DNA from: Mesorhizobium qingshengii | GTDB lineage: Bacteria; Pseudomonadota; Alphaproteobacteria; Rhizobiales; Rhizobiaceae | Reading direction: 5' to 3' | Length of the DNA: 64,000 bases | NCBI RefSeq assembly: GCF_027563465.1 | Contig: NZ_JAPFQA010000018.1 | Location: 1-64,000, forward strand | Shown: piece by piece, positions 1 through 9,714 of the stretch | How the letters are laid out: every line of letters starts with the position of its first letter | Position numbering within the stretch: the stretch's first letter is position 1 | The notes under the pieces: model-generated | What the model saw: only the letters and a program-made list of their open reading frames with translations | What the model was told of the DNA's origin: nothing | Database searches by the model: none | Program-made: the position numbers and the translations under genes

Positions 1-2090
1 ACGCTGCGGCGACCGGCAACATCGACGTGACCGCCAACGGCTCGATCGACGCCCGCTTCGGCATCGACGCCGAGAACTTCGGCTCCGGTTCGACCAAGGT
101 GACCACGGTCGGCCCGGTCAATGTCACCACCGGCAACGGCATCTTCGCGCTGTCGACCGGCGGCAACGTGACGGTCAACGCCGGCGATGTCACTTCCACC
201 GGCAACACCGCCATCATCGCCCAGCAGACCGGCGTTGGCGCGGGCGCGATCAGCATCACCGCCAGCGGCACGGTCGAAGGCGCCACCGCCGCGATCGACG
301 CACAATCAACCGCCGGCCACGCGATCGGCATCACTCTTTCCGGCGCGACGCACAACAGCGCTCAGACGGCCTCGGCGCTGGCCATCACCACGGCCGGCGG
401 CGCCACCACGCTCATCAATAACGGCTCGCTGCTTGGCGGGGTGACGCTTGGCGACTACGCCGATCTGTTGACCAACAACGCCACCTGGACAACCGGCGGC
501 ACCAGCCAGTTCGGCGCCGGCATCGACAGCTTGATCAACGCGGCCACGGCAACTCTCGTCACCGCCAGCAATGGCGCATCGCTCGAGACCACGACCTTCA
601 GCGGCCTCGAATCCCTGTTGAATGCCGGACACCTGACCATGCAGGATGGCGGCGCGGGCGACCGCACCCTGGTTGCGGGCAATGTAACGCTGGCTGTCGG
701 CTCGACCTACGCCATCGACATCGGCGGGGCTCAGTCGGATCTGCTTCATGCCTCCGGCACCGCCGACATCACCGGCTCGACGCTGGCGGTCAATATACAG
801 GGCGGCCTGCAGTTCGGTTCCCACTATACGGTGCTGACCGCCGATCTCGGACTGACTGGCGAGTTCGCCGATGTGACGGGGATCACCAACACCGCGTTCC
901 TGTCGGTGATCGATACCTATGACGCCAACAACGCCTATCTCGACGTGTTGAAGACGCAGAACTTCGCCGATGCCGGGCTAACGCCTAACCAGATCGCCAC
1001 CGGCCAAGGGCTCGACAGCATTCCGGCATCCGGATCACTGTTCAATGCCGTCGCCGGCCTGGCCACCGACGCCGAGGCGCGCGCCGCCTTCGACCAGTTG
1101 TCGGGCGAGATCCATGCCTCGGCCAAGGGGATGCTGGTCGAGGACAGCCGCTTCGTCCGCGACGCCGCCACCAACCGCATCAGCGCCGCCTTCGGCGATG
1201 CGGGCGCGACCGCGTTGCCGGTCATGGCCTATGGCGAAGGCGGACCCGAGATGGTTGCGGCCGACACCGACCGCTTCGCCGTCTGGGGCCAGGCCTTCGG
1301 CTCCTGGGGCAACACGGATTCCGACGGCAACGCCGCCGCCTTCGACCGCTCCACTGGTGGCCTGCTTGCCGGCGCCGACGGCCAGGTCGGCGGCTGGCGC
1401 GTCGGCCTGCTCGGCGGCTACAGCCATTCCTCCTTCAACGCCGACGATCGTAATTCCTCCGGCAAGGGCGACAACTACCATCTTGGCCTCTACGGCGGCA
1501 CCAACTGGGGCGCGATCGCCTTCCGCACCGGTGCGGCCTATAGCTGGAGCAGCCTCTCGACACATCGCTCCGTCGCCTTCAACGGCTTCACGGATGCGCT
1601 GTCGGCCGACTACGACGCCGGCACCGCGCAGATGTTCGGCGAACTCGCCTACAAGGCCGATGCCGGGCGCTTCAAGTTCGAGCCTTTCGCCAACCTCGCT
1701 TATGTCAGCGTGCACACCGACGGCTTCACCGAGACAGGCGGTGCTGCCGCGCTGACCAGTGCTGGTTCGACCACCGACGCGACCTTTACCACGCTCGGGT
1801 TGCGCGGCTCGACCGACTTCGCGCTGGGCGGCATGAACGCCACCGCGCGCGGCACGCTCGGCTGGCGTCATGCGTTCGGCGATGTCACGCCGACCTCCAG
1901 CTTCGCCTTCGCCGGCGGCGACGCCTTCACCATCGCCGGTGTGCCGATCGCCAGGGACGCAGCGGTGATCGAGGCCGGCTTCGACCTCCAAATGTCGGCC
2001 AATGCCACGCTCGGCCTGTCCTATTCCGGCCAGTTCGGCGGCGGTGCGGTCGACAACAGCGCCAAGGTCAATCTCGGCGTCAAGTTCTGA
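1..2090 (+). CDS. Autotransporter (type V secretion), C-terminal part, 5' truncated by window
   Basis: The reading frame is open from the first bases, so the start lies outside the window. About the first 330 visible residues are a Gly/Thr/Asn-rich passenger of beta-helix character with recurring short strands. From about residue 400 to the end is an autotransporter beta-barrel, recognisable by alternating aromatic and polar strands and by the terminal phenylalanine in VNLGVKF, the outer-membrane assembly signal. The protein would insert in the outer membrane and display or release its passenger. Cargo function (adhesin or other) cannot be told from what is visible. It converges on the EamA gene, with a gap of about 75 bases. 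Confidence 0.88.
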   Translation, partial: AAATGNIDVTANGSIDARFGIDAENFGSGSTKVTTVGPVNVTTGNGIFALSTGGNVTVNAGDVTSTGNTAIIAQQTGVGAGAISITASGTVEGATAAIDAQSTAGHAIGITLSGATHNSAQTASALAITTAGGATTLINNGSLLGGVTLGDYADLLTNNATWTTGGTSQFGAGIDSLINAATATLVTASNGASLETTTFSGLESLLNAGHLTMQDGGAGDRTLVAGNVTLAVGSTYAIDIGGAQSDLLHASGTADITGSTLAVNIQGGLQFGSHYTVLTADLGLTGEFADVTGITNTAFLSVIDTYDANNAYLDVLKTQNFADAGLTPNQIATGQGLDSIPASGSLFNAVAGLATDAEARAAFDQLSGEIHASAKGMLVEDSRFVRDAATNRISAAFGDAGATALPVMAYGEGGPEMVAADTDRFAVWGQAFGSWGNTDSDGNAAAFDRSTGGLLAGADGQVGGWRVGLLGGYSHSSFNADDRNSSGKGDNYHLGLYGGTNWGAIAFRTGAAYSWSSLSTHRSVAFNGFTDALSADYDAGTAQMFGELAYKADAGRFKFEPFANLAYVSVHTDGFTETGGAAALTSAGSTTDATFTTLGLRGSTDFALGGMNATARGTLGWRHAFGDVTPTSSFAFAGGDAFTIAGVPIARDAAVIEAGFDLQMSANATLGLSYSGQFGGGAVDNSAKVNLGVKF

Positions 2091-2164
2091 AGGCAACAGG
2101 CCGCGGGCCGACCGCGGAAATGATGTCGCCGTGCCGCCTATGAACCCACATGTCGGCCCCGCCC

Positions 2165-3064
2165 CTATTCCGGCGACGGCACCGGCGGCTTCGAGGTGAT
2201 TGCCGTGCCGAAGGCGGCGGCAATCACGGCGGCGATGCCGGCCAGTTGCGGCGCGGTCAGGGTTTCATGCAGGAACAGGAAGCCGGCCAACGCGCCCAGC
2301 GCCGGCTCCAGGCAGGTCAGCGTGCCGTAGATGCGCGCCGGCATCCGCGTCAGCGCCACCATCTCCAGAAAGAACGGCAGCGCGCTGGAAAACAGGCCGA
2401 CGAGCAAGGCACTGACCAGGATCGACGGCGCGAGCAGCGCGGTTCCCGCCTGCGCCACACCGAATGGCAGCACCAGCACGGCGGCGATCGCCATGCCGTA
2501 AGCGGTGGTGCGGGTGCCAAGCTCGGCGCCCGCCTTCTGGGCGAGCACGATGTAGAGCGCCCAGAAGCCGCCGGCCGCCAGCGCCAGCACCACCCCGGTC
2601 GGATCGAGCGGCTGCAGCGAATGCAGGAAGGGCGACAACAGCAGGATGCCGGCCACCGCCAGCGCGATCCAGGCAAAGTCGCTGGCGCGCCGCGAGGTCA
2701 GCGTGGCCACCAGAAGCGGGCCGGAGAACTCCAGCGCCACCGCGACGCCGAGCGGTATCCTGGCAAGCGCGGCATAGAACAGAAGGTTGAGCGCGGCGAG
2801 CGTCACCCCATACGCGACCAGCCACGGCAAGATGACGCGCGACGGCCGCATCTGCCACGGCTTCAGCACCGCGACCAGCATCAGCGCGCCGATGACGAGC
2901 CTCAGCGTCGTCGTGCCTTGCGCGCCGATCAATGGAAACAGCCCCTTGGCGAAAGTGGCGCCGATCTGGATCGACACCATGGCGCCCATCAGCGCGGCAA
3001 CCGGCAAAGGGGCCGCTTCGCGACGGGCAATCGGCGTCGATGTCACTTTGGTTTCATCCTCCAT
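2165..3064 (-). CDS. EamA/DMT-family inner-membrane exporter, RhtA-like
   Basis: A 299-residue protein with about ten hydrophobic segments arranged as two EamA repeats, the usual length for drug/metabolite transporters of this type. The pattern VALEFSGPLL in the first repeat and TCLEPALGALAGFLFLHE in the second is characteristic of the RhtA threonine/homoserine exporter branch. It probably exports amino acids or related small metabolites by proton antiport. It lies 111 bases downstream of the efflux outer-membrane gene on the same strand but is probably a separate unit. The substrate is inferred from family resemblance only. Confidence 0.85.
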   Translation of the reverse strand: MEDETKVTSTPIARREAAPLPVAALMGAMVSIQIGATFAKGLFPLIGAQGTTTLRLVIGALMLVAVLKPWQMRPSRVILPWLVAYGVTLAALNLLFYAALARIPLGVAVALEFSGPLLVATLTSRRASDFAWIALAVAGILLLSPFLHSLQPLDPTGVVLALAAGGFWALYIVLAQKAGAELGTRTTAYGMAIAAVLVLPFGVAQAGTALLAPSILVSALLVGLFSSALPFFLEMVALTRMPARIYGTLTCLEPALGALAGFLFLHETLTAPQLAGIAAVIAAAFGTAITSKPPVPSPE

Positions 3065-3175
3065 GCCGCCGGGCGCAAGCCCACTGGCGGCATGGGGATA
3101 GGCTGAACCGGCCTGGCTGTCGTGAGGCAGCGGGCGACTGCCTGATAGGGCACGGCGCCGGGAACCGGGACCTGG

Positions 3176-4666
3176 CTACGTCGCGGGCTTCGACGCCAGC
3201 CTTGGGCCCGTCTTGACGTCGACGATCTCCGGCTTCCCCGTATCGACGGCGCCGTCCCAGCCGCCCCCGAGCGCCTTGTTGAGGGCGATGTAGTCGGTCG
3301 CCAGCAAAACGCGGCTTTGCAGCAGCGTGTCCTCCGCCGAGTAGAGCGACCGCTGGGCGTCGAGCACGTCGAGAAGGCTTGTCTCGCCGGCCTTGAAGAG
3401 CGTGCCTTCCAGGCGTGCCGCCTCGCCGTAGGATTTCGCCGATGAGGCAAGCTTGCCGATCCTGATGCGCTCCTGCGACAAAAGCACGAGCGCATTCTCG
3501 ACATCCTCGAGCGCGGTCAGCACCGATGACCGATAGGCGATGAAATATTGATCGCGCTGCGCTTCGGCGACCTCGACGGCCGCCTTCAACTGGCCGGCAT
3601 TGAACACCGGCACGCTGAGCGTCGGCCCGAAGGACCAGCCGATCGACGAATTCTTGCCGAGATCGCCGAGATTGAGGGCCGCCGTGCTGATGTTGCCCGT
3701 CAGGCTGACCGAGGGATAGCGCGCCGCCTCGGCCTGGCCGACCTTGGCGGTGTATTGCGCATACTGCCGTTCGGCCATGAGCACGTCGGGGCGCGATACC
3801 AGGATGTCGGCCGGAATCCCGGTCGGCATCGGCAGGCGCGGCGCCGGGATCGGAACGCCGCGCTTCAGCCGCTCGCTCAGCGCCGCCGGCGGGCGCCCGG
3901 TGAGCACCGAGAGGCGATGCACGGCCTCGGCATAGCTTGCTTCCAGCGTCGGCACCGCGGCTTCGGTACTGGCCGCCTGCCCCATCGCCTTGGCGACATC
4001 GGCGGCGGTTGCGGTACCCGCCAGCGCCATCGAGCGGGTGAGTTCCGCGGTCTGCCTTTGCGACGCGGCCGAGCGCCGGGCGAGCGCGATGCGGGCCTGG
4101 TAGCCACGCGCCTGCGCATAGGTGGACGCGACATCGCCGACCAGGGTCAGGAGGGTCGAGCGCAGGTCCTCCTCCGACGCGTCCACGCCATAGCGCGCGG
4201 CCTCGACGCCCCTGCGGTTGGCGCCGAACAGGTCAAGTTCCCAGCTGGCGTCGAACCCGGCCTGGTACTCTGCGTAGATGGCGCTCGAGCCTGACGTGGC
4301 CACGTCCGACTTGTTGCGGGTCGCGGAACCGGAACCATCCACCGAGGGCAGCAATGTGCCGGCGCTCTGGCGATAGCTGGCACGCGCCTCGCGGATCCTC
4401 GCCTTGGCGGTCGCAACATCGAGATTGCCGGCCACAGCTTCCTCGACAAGCGCGTTCAACTGGGGATCCCGCAGCCGCTGCCACCATCTCGACAGCTGCG
4501 CCGGCCGGGCGGGCTTTGTCGGCTTCTGGCCGCTCCAGTTCGCCGGCATCGGCAGGATGGGTATCTGATAATCCGGACCGACGACGCATCCCGCGAGCAG
4601 GACAGCGGTGAGCATCGGCACGATGAGCCGCCTCGCGGCCACCGAGCCACGTTTCAAACCTGTCAT
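3176..4666 (-). CDS. RND efflux outer-membrane channel lipoprotein (OprM/NodT family)
   Basis: A 496-residue protein with a lipobox (LLAGC, Cys27), the WWQRLRDPQLNALVEEA motif near residue 60 and the repeated long helices of TolC-like factors (for example AQYTAKVGQAEAARYPS and LSVPVFNAGQ). It forms the trimeric outer-membrane duct of a tripartite pump. It is the third gene of the operon, 11 bases after the pump gene, so it is co-transcribed with the adaptor and the RND permease. Length and motif order are normal for the family. Confidence 0.95.
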   Translation of the reverse strand: MTGLKRGSVAARRLIVPMLTAVLLAGCVVGPDYQIPILPMPANWSGQKPTKPARPAQLSRWWQRLRDPQLNALVEEAVAGNLDVATAKARIREARASYRQSAGTLLPSVDGSGSATRNKSDVATSGSSAIYAEYQAGFDASWELDLFGANRRGVEAARYGVDASEEDLRSTLLTLVGDVASTYAQARGYQARIALARRSAASQRQTAELTRSMALAGTATAADVAKAMGQAASTEAAVPTLEASYAEAVHRLSVLTGRPPAALSERLKRGVPIPAPRLPMPTGIPADILVSRPDVLMAERQYAQYTAKVGQAEAARYPSVSLTGNISTAALNLGDLGKNSSIGWSFGPTLSVPVFNAGQLKAAVEVAEAQRDQYFIAYRSSVLTALEDVENALVLLSQERIRIGKLASSAKSYGEAARLEGTLFKAGETSLLDVLDAQRSLYSAEDTLLQSRVLLATDYIALNKALGGGWDGAVDTGKPEIVDVKTGPRLASKPAT

Positions 4667-4677
4667 GCGAAGAACCC

Positions 4678-7600
4678 TTATTGCTGGTTGGCCGTCGCCG
4701 GCGTCTCGCCCGTATCCTGCCCAGTATCCTGCCCGGTTTCCTGCTTGGCCGCCCCGCCCTTGAAGATGCGGCGCACCGTGACGAACAGCAGCGGCACCAG
4801 GAACACGCCGATCACCGTCGCCGCGATCATGCCGCCCATGACACCGATGCCGACGGAATTCTGCGCCCCCGAGCCGGCGCCGCTGGCGATCGCCAGCGGC
4901 GTGACGCCGAGGATGAAGGCCAGCGACGTCATCAGGATCGGCCGCAACCGCTGTCGCGCCGCCTCCAGCGTCGCCTCGACGAGCCCCATGCCGGCGGTCT
5001 GCCGCTCGATGGCGAACTCGACGATGAGGATGGCGTTCTTGGCGGCAAGACCGATCGTGGTCAGCAGCCCGACCTTGAAATAGACGTCGTTGGACTGGCC
5101 GAACAGGCTCGCCGCCAGCAGCGCGCCGAAGATACCGATCGGCACCGAGAGCATGACCGCGAACGGGATCGACCAGCTCTCATAGAGCGCGGCCAGGCAC
5201 AGGAAGACGACCAGCGCCGAAATCGCATAGAGCGACAGCGCCTGGTTGCCGGAAAGCCGCTCCTGGTGCGACAGCCCGGTCCATTCGTGGGAGTATCCGG
5301 CGGGCAGCTGCGCCACAAGCTTGTCGATCTCGTCCATGGCGGCGCCCGAGCTGACGCCGGTGGCCGCCGCGCCCTGGATCTCGACCGCCGCCGAACCATT
5401 GTAGCGTTCGAGCCTGGGCGAGCCGAATGTCCAGTGGCTGGAGGCGAAGGCCGAGAACGGCACCATGGCGCCGCTGGCATTGCGGACCTGCCATTTCTCG
5501 AGATCCTCCGGCTGCATGCGGAAGTTCGGGTCCGACTGCAGATAGACCGGCTTCACCCGTCCGCGGTCGATGAAATCGTTGACGTAGTCGCTGCCCCAGG
5601 CGGTCGACAGCGTGTTGTTGATGTCGGCGAGGCTGACGCCGAGCGCGCTGGCCTTTTCCTGGTCGATGTCGACCGAGAATTGCGGCTGGTCTTCCTGGCC
5701 GTTGGGCCTTGTGTTGGCGAGCACCTTGCTCTGCGCCGCGAGGCCCAGAAGCTGGTTGCGCGTCTGGATCAGCGCGTCATGGCCGGCGCCATTGACGTCC
5801 TGCAGGAAGAAATCGAAGCCGTTGGTGTTGCCGAACCCCTGGATGGCGGGCGGCGCGAGCGCGAAGACCCGCGCGTCCCTGATCCTGGAGAAGGCGCCCA
5901 TGGCACGGCCGGCAATCGCCTGCGCCGCCGAGGCCGGCGATGTGCGCTGGGCGAAATCCTTCAGCCGCACGAAGGCGATGCCGACATTCTGGCCGGCGCC
6001 GCCGAAGCCGAAACCGGAGGCGGTGAATACGCCTTCGACCGCGTCCTTTTCTTCCTTCAGATAGTGGTCGGTCACCTGGGCCAGCACGCGCTCGGTGCGG
6101 TCCTGCGTCGCGCCGACCGGCAGCTGCACGCTGGTGATCAGGATACCCTGGTCCTCTTCCGGCAGGAACGAGCTCGGCAGCCGGGCAAACATCCAGCCCA
6201 CGGCGACGACGATGGCGAGGAAAACGACGAGGAAGCGCTTGCCCCGGTTGATGATGCCATGCGAGCCGTCGCGATAGGCTGTCGCGCCGCGGTCGAAGGC
6301 ACGGTTGAACCAGCCGAACGGGCCGGTCTGCGTCGCATGGTCCTTGGGCGGCCGCAGGATCGTGGCGCAAAGTGCCGGCGTCAGCACCAGCGCGACCAGC
6401 ACGGAGAGCACCATCGCCGAGACGATGGTGACCGAGAACTGCCGGTAGATGATGCCGGTCGAGCCGCCGAAGAAAGCCATCGGCACGAACACCGCCGACA
6501 GCACCGTGGCGATGCCGATCAGCGCGCCGGTGATCTCGTTCATCGACTTCCTCGTCGCCTCCTTCGGCGACAGGCCCTCCTCCTGCATCACGCGTTCGAC
6601 ATTCTCGACGACGACGATGGCGTCGTCGACGAGCAGGCCGATGGCGAGCACCATGGCGAACATGGTCAGCGTGTTGACGGAATAGCCGAACAGCGACAGC
6701 ACGCCGAACGTGCCGAGCAGCACCACCGGCACGGCGATGGTCGGGATGATGGTGGCGCGCAGGTTCTGCAGGAAGATGAACATCACCAGGAACACCAGCA
6801 CGATCGCCTCGGCCAGCGTCTTGACCACCTCCTCGATCGACAGCCGCACGAAGGGCGAGGTGTCGTAGGGATAGACGACCTCGACCCCTTGCGGGAAAGT
6901 CGAGCTCAGGCGGTTGATCGTGGTGCGCACCGCCTCGGCGGTGTTGATGGCGTTGGCCCCGGTCGCCAGGTTGACGGCGACGCCCGCCGCCGGCTTGCCG
7001 TTGAAGTTGGCTTGCGTCGTATAGCTTTTGGCGCCGAGCTCGACGGTGGCGACGTCGTTGAGGCGAACCAGCGAGCCGTCCGTCTGGCTCTTCAGGATGA
7101 TGTTGCGGAACTGTTCGGCGGTCTGCAGCCGGCTCTTGGCCGTCACCGTGGCGTTGAGCTGCTGGCCCTTGCGCGCCGGCAGGCCGCCGAGCTGGCCGGC
7201 CGAAACCTGCGTGTTCTGCGCCTCGATCGCCGAGGCCACGTCGCTCGGCATCAGGGCATATTTGGCGAGCTTGTCCGGGTCGAGCCAGATGCGCATGGCA
7301 TAGCCGGAGCCGAAAAGCTGCGTCGAGCCGACACCCTCGACGCGCTTCAGCGTGTCGTTGACGGTGGCGTCGACATAGTCGGCGAGATCGGTCGAGTTCA
7401 TCTTGCCGTCGCTGGAGACGAAGCCGATGACCATCAGGAAGCCGGTCGAGGATTTGGAGACGGTGATGCCGTTGCTCTGCACCACCTGCGGCAGCTGCGA
7501 CTGCACCAGCTGCAGCTTGTTCTGCGTCTGCACCTGGGCGGTGTCGGGGTCGGCAGCACTTGTGAAGGTCAGCGTGATCGAGGCCGATCCGGTCGAGGTC

Positions 7601-7845
7601 GACGTCGCCGTCATATAGTCGAGATTGTCGATGCCGGTCATGCCCTGCTCGATGACCTTGGTCACCGAGTTTTCCACCGTCTGGGCGTCGGCGCCCGGAT
7701 AGGTCGCGCTGATGTTCACCGTGGTCGGCGCGATCTGCGGGTATTGCGAGATCGGCAGCGTGGTGAGCGCCAGGAGGCCGCCCAGCATGATCACGATGGC
7801 GATCACCCAGGCAAAGATCGGCCGGTTGATGAAGAATGCGGACAT
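4678..7845 (-). CDS. RND multidrug efflux permease, HAE1 type (AcrB/MexB-like)
   Basis: A 1055-residue protein starting with the classical MSAFFINRPIFAWVIAI first helix and keeping the usual two-fold layout of transmembrane helix 1, a large periplasmic loop, then helices. The proton-relay residues are visible as DD in GLLVDDAIVVVENVERV (helix 4) and K in GLAAKNAILIVEFA (helix 10). It is the inner-membrane proton/drug antiporter of the tripartite system. It starts 3 bases after the adaptor gene stops. The Gln/Gly/Asp/Thr-rich C-terminal tail (GQDTGQDTGE) is a short low-complexity extension. Substrates cannot be predicted from the sequence. Confidence 0.97.
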   Translation of the reverse strand: MSAFFINRPIFAWVIAIVIMLGGLLALTTLPISQYPQIAPTTVNISATYPGADAQTVENSVTKVIEQGMTGIDNLDYMTATSTSTGSASITLTFTSAADPDTAQVQTQNKLQLVQSQLPQVVQSNGITVSKSSTGFLMVIGFVSSDGKMNSTDLADYVDATVNDTLKRVEGVGSTQLFGSGYAMRIWLDPDKLAKYALMPSDVASAIEAQNTQVSAGQLGGLPARKGQQLNATVTAKSRLQTAEQFRNIILKSQTDGSLVRLNDVATVELGAKSYTTQANFNGKPAAGVAVNLATGANAINTAEAVRTTINRLSSTFPQGVEVVYPYDTSPFVRLSIEEVVKTLAEAIVLVFLVMFIFLQNLRATIIPTIAVPVVLLGTFGVLSLFGYSVNTLTMFAMVLAIGLLVDDAIVVVENVERVMQEEGLSPKEATRKSMNEITGALIGIATVLSAVFVPMAFFGGSTGIIYRQFSVTIVSAMVLSVLVALVLTPALCATILRPPKDHATQTGPFGWFNRAFDRGATAYRDGSHGIINRGKRFLVVFLAIVVAVGWMFARLPSSFLPEEDQGILITSVQLPVGATQDRTERVLAQVTDHYLKEEKDAVEGVFTASGFGFGGAGQNVGIAFVRLKDFAQRTSPASAAQAIAGRAMGAFSRIRDARVFALAPPAIQGFGNTNGFDFFLQDVNGAGHDALIQTRNQLLGLAAQSKVLANTRPNGQEDQPQFSVDIDQEKASALGVSLADINNTLSTAWGSDYVNDFIDRGRVKPVYLQSDPNFRMQPEDLEKWQVRNASGAMVPFSAFASSHWTFGSPRLERYNGSAAVEIQGAAATGVSSGAAMDEIDKLVAQLPAGYSHEWTGLSHQERLSGNQALSLYAISALVVFLCLAALYESWSIPFAVMLSVPIGIFGALLAASLFGQSNDVYFKVGLLTTIGLAAKNAILIVEFAIERQTAGMGLVEATLEAARQRLRPILMTSLAFILGVTPLAIASGAGSGAQNSVGIGVMGGMIAATVIGVFLVPLLFVTVRRIFKGGAAKQETGQDTGQDTGETPATANQQ

Positions 7846-7848
7846 TGC

Positions 7849-9153
7849 TCAGTTCCCGGTCGAGGCGCCTGGCGCCGGTTGCTGGCCGCTGCTGGCCATC
7901 TTGGCGGGCGCGGGTACGGCTGACGTCTGCCCGCGATCCTTGACCTCGCCGGTCGCCTCGTCGATCGTCACTTCGACGCCCGTTGCATCGCCGCCGGCGC
8001 GCACCAGCTGCATGCCCTCGACGATGACGCGGTCGCCGTCGCCGACGCCGGCATCCACCAGCCAGTTGTTGCCGACGCTGTTGCGCACGGTCAGCACGCG
8101 CGCCTCGACCTTGCCCGCGGCATCGATGACCATTGCCGTCGCCTCGCCCTTGGTGTTGCGGCTGACGGCGCGCTGCGGCACCAGGAAACTGTTCTGGGCC
8201 ACGCCCTCCTCGACCAGCGCCCGCACATACATGCCGGGCAGCAGCAGGCGGTCCGGATTGGGAAACTCGGCTCTCAACGCAAAGGTGCCGGTCGTCTGGT
8301 CGACATTGGCGCCGGTGAACTCCATCTTGCCGGTCTGCGCATAGATGGTGCCGTTCTCGAGCTTCAGCTTGACGCTGACATTGGGGCCGCTGATCTTCAG
8401 CCGTCCTTCGCTGATGGCCTGGCGCAGATTGAGCAAATTGGTGCTCGACTGCGTGACATCGATATTGATCGGATCGAGCGCGCGGATGGTGGTCAGCACG
8501 GTGTCCTGGTTGGCGGTGACCAGCGCTCCGGGCGTCAGCGAGGACTTGTCGATGCGGCCGGCGATCGGCGCGGTGATCGAGGTGCGGTCGAGGCTGATGC
8601 GCGCCGTCTCGACGCTGGCCCTGGCCGACGCCACATCCGCCTGGGCCTGCGCCAGCGTGGCGGCGGCATCGTCATAATCCTGTTTGGAAACAACGTTCTG
8701 CTTCAAAAGGCCGGCATAGCGGTCGAACTTGGCTTGCGCCGAAGGGAGCGCTGCTTCCGCCTTCTGTCGCGCCGCCACCGCGCTGTCGTAGTCCGCCTTG
8801 TAGCTGGCCGGATCGATGAGGTAGAGCGGCTGCCCCGCAGCCACCTCGCTGCCCTCCTTGAACAGGCGCTGCTGAATGATGCCGTTCACTTGCGGGCGCA
8901 CCTCGGCAATCAGCGAGGCCGCCGTGCGCCCCGACAATTCGGCTGTGATCGCGACCGATTGCGGATGCAGGGTGACGACGCCGACCTCGGGCTTGCCGAC
9001 ACCGCCCATGCCGGCGGGAGCTTTGCTCTGCTCCTGCGAGCAGGCCGCCAGAAGAACGGTGGCGGCGAGCATCGCGGCCCAGGGAACGAGACGGCGTGGC
9101 TTGGCCGACCGTGGCTTGGCCGACAAAGGAGGCTGACTAGGCTTGATGGGCAT
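7849..9153 (-). CDS. RND efflux periplasmic adaptor (AcrA/MexA family lipoprotein)
   Basis: A 434-residue membrane-fusion protein. From the chosen ATG a basic n-region leads into a hydrophobic stretch and lipobox LLAAC (Cys38). The lipoyl half-motif, the alpha-hairpin rich in Ala/Gln and the beta-barrel with TSITAPIAGRID follow in the normal order. It bridges the RND pump and the outer-membrane channel. The frame stays open upstream to 9378. An ATG at 9285 has a very good ribosome site (AAGGAG, 7 bases before it) and would add 44 residues in front of the lipoprotein signal, so the true start is uncertain. Confidence 0.9.
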   Translation of the reverse strand: MPIKPSQPPLSAKPRSAKPRRLVPWAAMLAATVLLAACSQEQSKAPAGMGGVGKPEVGVVTLHPQSVAITAELSGRTAASLIAEVRPQVNGIIQQRLFKEGSEVAAGQPLYLIDPASYKADYDSAVAARQKAEAALPSAQAKFDRYAGLLKQNVVSKQDYDDAAATLAQAQADVASARASVETARISLDRTSITAPIAGRIDKSSLTPGALVTANQDTVLTTIRALDPINIDVTQSSTNLLNLRQAISEGRLKISGPNVSVKLKLENGTIYAQTGKMEFTGANVDQTTGTFALRAEFPNPDRLLLPGMYVRALVEEGVAQNSFLVPQRAVSRNTKGEATAMVIDAAGKVEARVLTVRNSVGNNWLVDAGVGDGDRVIVEGMQLVRAGGDATGVEVTIDEATGEVKDRGQTSAVPAPAKMASSGQQPAPGASTGN

Positions 9154-9386
9154 GGCCTGGATCTTCCCTGGGGTTGCGTGCGCGCGGGCACCGGATCGGT
9201 CGGTCGAGGGCATCCCGATCGATGTCATGGCAAAGGGCCGCGCCCGCTTGCGGGCAGCGTCGAGCAATGCTTCGAAGCGGCTCATGTCGCGCTCCTTCTC
9301 CGCGGCCGGAGCGCACCCGAGGATCGGGCACAGGGCCGCGATGCCCTTCAGCATCAGTATCCCGATCGGCCGCGACATGCCATGCC

Positions 9387-9602
9387 TTACGCGGTCTTGC
9401 GGTCATGATGGCTGTTGGACTCCGAAAGCGGCAGCGACAGGCGCCAGGCGGCGAAGCTCAGGCGTATCGCGCCCTTCAGCGTGTCGACCGGCAGGGCCGT
9501 CGGCAGGCCGCGTCCGGCATCATCGATCGGGAATTTTGGGCCGATCGAGCGCCTCGGGCTGACCGATGCGATCAGCCGCAGCAGCATCATGGCTTCCCAC
9601 AT
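9387..9602 (-). CDS. Small hypothetical protein upstream of the efflux operon
   Basis: A 71-residue frame starting MWEAMMLLRLIAS, preceded by GGAAG seven bases before the ATG, with the G/C-rich third positions of real genes here. It has no signal peptide or recognised domain and ends in a hydrophilic tail. It lies in the same direction as the efflux genes, in the place where a regulator is often found, but it is too short and has no helix-turn-helix. I do not recognise it. It may be a leader gene of the operon. Confidence 0.45.
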   Translation of the reverse strand: MWEAMMLLRLIASVSPRRSIGPKFPIDDAGRGLPTALPVDTLKGAIRLSFAAWRLSLPLSESNSHHDRKTA

Positions 9603-9714
9603 TGTCGTGCTTCCATTCGGAGATTTCGAAGCGGTGGGTTGGCGGGACGCCATCCCAAAAGGAACCGGCCGGCCCGGGAACGGGTTGGGTACCGGGGCCG
9701 GCCGGCGCAGCCGG

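Noticed and set aside
4681..7923. 1080-codon open frame opposite the RND pump gene
   Set aside because: It is the exact antisense of a clear AcrB-type gene; the Arg/Asp/Gln/His-rich protein is the usual shadow in G/C-rich DNA.
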